Shown here: positions 61,417-64,000 of the stretch, in pieces | Layout of the letters: each line of letters begins with the position of its first letter | Numbering within the stretch: the stretch's first letter is position 1 | Source of the DNA: Lachnospira sp. | GTDB taxonomy: Bacteria; Bacillota; Clostridia; Lachnospirales; Lachnospiraceae | DNA length: 64,000 nt | Reading direction: 5' to 3' | Assembly: GCA_017621205.1 (NCBI GenBank) | Contig: JAGATQ010000027.1 | Coordinates: 1-64,000, forward strand | Made by a program: the position numbers and the translations under genes | Notes under the pieces: generated by a model | The model's database searches: none | The model's input: the letters and a program-made list of their open reading frames with translations, nothing else | What the model was told of the DNA's origin: nothing

Positions 61417-63333
61417 ATGGAAAATACTTATGATGCAAGTAATATTACCGTGTTGGAGGGGTTGGAAGCGGTCCGGATGCGTCCGGGTATGTATATCGGC
61501 TCTACAGGACGTAAGGGCTTGAACCATCTTGTATATGAGATTGTAGACAATTCTGTGGATGAACATCTGGCAGGATTTTGTGACCAGATTGAAGTGACTT
61601 TAGAAGCAGATGGCTCGGCTACGGTAACAGATAACGGGCGGGGAATTCCGGTGGAGCTTCATGAGAAGGGAATCTCTGCGGCAAGGCTTGTATTTACGAC
61701 ACTGCATGCCGGAGGAAAGTTTGATAATGATGCATACAAAACCAGTGGAGGTTTACATGGGGTAGGCTCTTCTGTAGTGAATGCCTTATCCGCATGGATG
61801 GAGGTGGAGATTAGCAGAAACAAGGCGGTACATTATGACCGTTATGAGCGGGGAATTCCTACCGTGGAATTGGAAAAGGGACTTTTGCCTGTGATAAAAA
61901 ATACAAGAAAGACAGGGACAAGGATTCATTTTCTTCCCGATGAGGATATATTTGACCGGACCGATTTTTCTGCCGAGGATATTAAGAGCCGGCTTCACGA
62001 GACTGCCTATTTGAATCCGGAGCTTACGATTGTGTTTGAGGATAAGCGAGGGGGACAGACAGAGCGGCAGGAGTACCATGAACCGGAGGGTATCGTCGGA
62101 TTTATAAAGGATTTAAATAAGAATCAGGAAGCACTTCACGAGCCGGTTTATTTTTCTGGTGAATCAGAGGGGGTAACGGTGGAATGTGCCTTTCAATATG
62201 TCAATGAATTTCATGAGAATGTTCTGGGCTTTTGTAACAACATTTTCAATGCCGAGGGCGGTACGCATCTGACTGGATTTAAGACGGTTTTTACTACCAT
62301 TTTAAATAATTATGCCAGAGAGCTTGGCATGTTAAAGGAAAAGGATAACAATTTTACGGGAACGGATATAAGAAATGGTATGACAGCGGTAATTTCTGTA
62401 AAGCATCCAGACCCACGCTTTGAAGGGCAGACGAAAACAAAGCTTGATAATCCAGATGCCGCTAAGGCGACCTCTAAGATTGTGGGAGAAGAAGCAACGC
62501 TTTATTTTGACCGCAATGTAGAGGTGTTAAAGACGATTATCAGTAGTGCGGAAAAAGCAGCGAAAATCCGTAAGACAGAGGAAAAGGCAAGGACGAATCT
62601 GCTAAGCAAGCCGAAATTTTCCTTTGATTCCAATGGCAAGCTTGCTAATTGCCAAAGCCGGGACGCCAAGGAATGCGAGATTTTTATTGTGGAGGGAGAT
62701 TCTGCGGGAGGTTCGGCTAAAATGGCAAGAAACCGTGTGTATCAGGCGATTATGCCAATCCGTGGCAAGATTTTGAATGTGGAGAAGGCAACCATTGATA
62801 AGGTGCTTGCCAATGCGGAGATAAAAACGATGATTAATGCCTTTGGTTGTGGTTTTTCTGAGGGCTATGGCAATGATTTTGATATTGATAAGCTGCGGTA
62901 CGACAAAATAATTATTATGACCGATGCGGATGTGGATGGTGCCCATATCTGTACTCTTTTGCTGACTTTGTTTTATCGTTTTATGCCAGAGCTTATCTAT
63001 GAGGGACATGTCTATGTTGCCATGCCGCCATTATATAAAGCGATGCCATCAAGGGGGAAAGAGGAATATCTTTATGATGAGAAAGCACTGAAGCAGTATC
63101 GGAAAAATCATAAGGGAAGCTTTACCCTGCAACGGTACAAGGGACTTGGTGAGATGGATGCTGAGCAGCTCTGGGAGACAACCCTTGACCCAGAGAGGCG
63201 GATGCTAAAGCGGGTCGAGATTGAGGATGCCCGCATGGCGTCCGATACCACATCGCTTTTGATGGGTAATGATGTGCCTCCGAGAAAGGCATTTATTTAT
63301 AAGCATGCAAGAAATGCACAACTGGATGTGTAG
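61417..63333 (+). CDS. Type IIA DNA topoisomerase B subunit (GyrB/ParE)
   Basis: This 638-aa ATPase subunit has the GHKL domain (EIVDNSVDEHLAG, TDNGRGIPVE, GGLHGVGSSVVNA), a transducer region and a TOPRIM domain (IVEGDSAGGSAKMARNR and DADVDGAHI). No dnaA, dnaN or recF gene lies upstream, and the TOPRIM flank (YQAIMPIRGKILN, then NAFGCGFSEGYGNDFDID) is unlike standard GyrB. It may therefore be a second enzyme (topoisomerase IV-like) rather than the main gyrase. The start is ATG 61417 after AAAGGAG. The A-subunit gene follows 28 bp later. Confidence 0.9.
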   Translation: MENTYDASNITVLEGLEAVRMRPGMYIGSTGRKGLNHLVYEIVDNSVDEHLAGFCDQIEVTLEADGSATVTDNGRGIPVELHEKGISAARLVFTTLHAGGKFDNDAYKTSGGLHGVGSSVVNALSAWMEVEISRNKAVHYDRYERGIPTVELEKGLLPVIKNTRKTGTRIHFLPDEDIFDRTDFSAEDIKSRLHETAYLNPELTIVFEDKRGGQTERQEYHEPEGIVGFIKDLNKNQEALHEPVYFSGESEGVTVECAFQYVNEFHENVLGFCNNIFNAEGGTHLTGFKTVFTTILNNYARELGMLKEKDNNFTGTDIRNGMTAVISVKHPDPRFEGQTKTKLDNPDAAKATSKIVGEEATLYFDRNVEVLKTIISSAEKAAKIRKTEEKARTNLLSKPKFSFDSNGKLANCQSRDAKECEIFIVEGDSAGGSAKMARNRVYQAIMPIRGKILNVEKATIDKVLANAEIKTMINAFGCGFSEGYGNDFDIDKLRYDKIIIMTDADVDGAHICTLLLTLFYRFMPELIYEGHVYVAMPPLYKAMPSRGKEEYLYDEKALKQYRKNHKGSFTLQRYKGLGEMDAEQLWETTLDPERRMLKRVEIEDARMASDTTSLLMGNDVPPRKAFIYKHARNAQLDV

Positions 63334-63361
63334 TTTTTTAATATAGAAAGAAGAGAGAAAT

Positions 63362-64000
63362 ATGAATACCACAAAGGAACGAATTGTAACCTCGGAATAT
63401 TCAGAGTTAATGGAGAAATCCTATATCGATTATGCTATGAGTGTCATAGTGGCGAGGGCATTGCCGGATGCCAGAGATGGATTGAAGCCGGTGCAGCGAA
63501 GGGTGCTTTATGATATGAAGGAACTGGGGACTCATTTTGATAAGCCCTATCGTAAATCAGCCCGTATCGTAGGTGATACGATGGGTAAATACCATCCCCA
63601 TGGCGACAGCTCTATCTATGATGCATTGGTTGTGATGTCGCAGGATTTTAAAAGAGGACTGCCACTTGTTGATGGGCATGGTAATTTTGGCTCTATTGAG
63701 GGAGACGGTGCGGCGGCAATGCGTTATACCGAGGCGCGTCTTACAAAGCTTGCACAGGAATATTATCTGGCAGATATGGATAAGGATGTGGTGGATTTTG
63801 TTCCGAATTTTGATGAGACGGAAAAGGAGCCGGAGGTGCTTCCGGTTCGTGTCCCGAATTTGCTGGTAAATGGTGCAGATGGTATTGCAGTCGGTATGAC
63901 AACGAGTATCCCCTCCCACAATCTCGGTGAGGTTGTGGACGCGGTGAAGGCAACCATCAAAAATCCGGATATTACACTTGATAAGCTTATGCGTTACGTG
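63362..64000 (+). CDS. Type IIA DNA topoisomerase A subunit (GyrA/ParC), 5' part
   Basis: The first 213 codons are present, and the gene runs off the window. [39 protein letters not shown] (the quinolone-determining region) and the active-site tyrosine in [10 protein letters not shown] identify the breakage-reunion domain. It forms a heterotetramer with the B subunit encoded just upstream. The same doubt between gyrase and topoisomerase IV applies, because the C-terminal domain that separates them is outside the window. Confidence 0.9.
   Translation, partial: MNTTKERIVTSEYSELMEKSYIDYAMSVIVARALPDARDGLKPVQRRVLYDMKELGTHFDKPYRKSARIVGDTMGKYHPHGDSSIYDALVVMSQDFKRGLPLVDGHGNFGSIEGDGAAAMRYTEARLTKLAQEYYLADMDKDVVDFVPNFDETEKEPEVLPVRVPNLLVNGADGIAVGMTTSIPSHNLGEVVDAVKATIKNPDITLDKLMRYV

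Overview
The window looks like chromosome from a low-GC Gram-positive anaerobe of the Clostridia, most likely a Lachnospiraceae-type gut bacterium. The evidence is AT-rich spacers, strong AGGAGG-type ribosome sites, consensus TTGACA/TATAAT promoters, FabK-type fatty acid synthesis with a fused AccD-AccA protein, sporulation genes (spmA, spmB, a PdaA-like deacetylase), chemoreceptors and a mannan-processing pair. The family assignment is inference; no rRNA is present.

Layout. 1-620: a tRNA cluster (Asp, Val, Thr, Tyr, initiator Met). 656-2638: methyltransferase, ArsC/Spx-like protein, endonuclease III. 2664-6493: a TetR regulator and a MacB-like ABC transporter that share a palindromic operator. 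6553-13425: a NarL-type two-component system, a secreted Fn3 protein and an ABC-2 exporter. 13443-15023 (minus strand): ispE and a GntR regulator. 15187-26641: a complete type II fatty acid synthesis operon (fabH, acpP, fabK, fabD, fabG, fabF, accB, fabZ, accC, fused accDA, a FabK-like paralogue, a MarR/FabT-like regulator) behind a FabT-type operator. 26642-33027: spmA and spmB separated by a CstA transporter, a secreted Ig-like protein and a HemW-like radical SAM enzyme. 33105-36621: a small secreted protein with two half-permeases and an ATPase. 36631-41180: tRNA-Phe, phosphoesterase, flavin protein, chemoreceptor, nitroreductase. 41475-50916: a TPR/DUF4037/DUF4125 protein, cellobiose 2-epimerase plus an intracellular GH26 mannanase, a nicotinamidase-like hydrolase, two PH-domain membrane proteins and a second chemoreceptor. 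51135-54140: acyl-ACP thioesterase, murG, a TSCPD protein and mtnN. 54464-59891: a coiled-coil membrane protein, a PdaA-like deacetylase, and a second locus of secreted protein, two half-permeases and ATPase. 60140-64000: a small unknown protein, then a type IIA topoisomerase B gene and the start of the A gene.

The most unusual content is non-coding. At least eight long self-complementary elements sit between genes, in three families with conserved cores. Family 1 (7201-7415, 10906-11116, 20644-20854) has a 90-bp core that folds into a branched structure with compensatory base changes among the three copies. Family 2 (37545-37754, 46260-46404) has a 32-nt core. Family 3 (60633-60868, 61083-61320, and a decayed relative at 50968-51119) has cores with covarying hairpins. 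In each family the arms around the core differ in sequence from copy to copy, yet each arm pairs with its own partner over about 16-32 bp. Families 1 and 2 share a terminal motif close to TAGGTAATTGCGAAA. They look like miniature mobile elements or structured RNAs of a kind I cannot assign to a named family.
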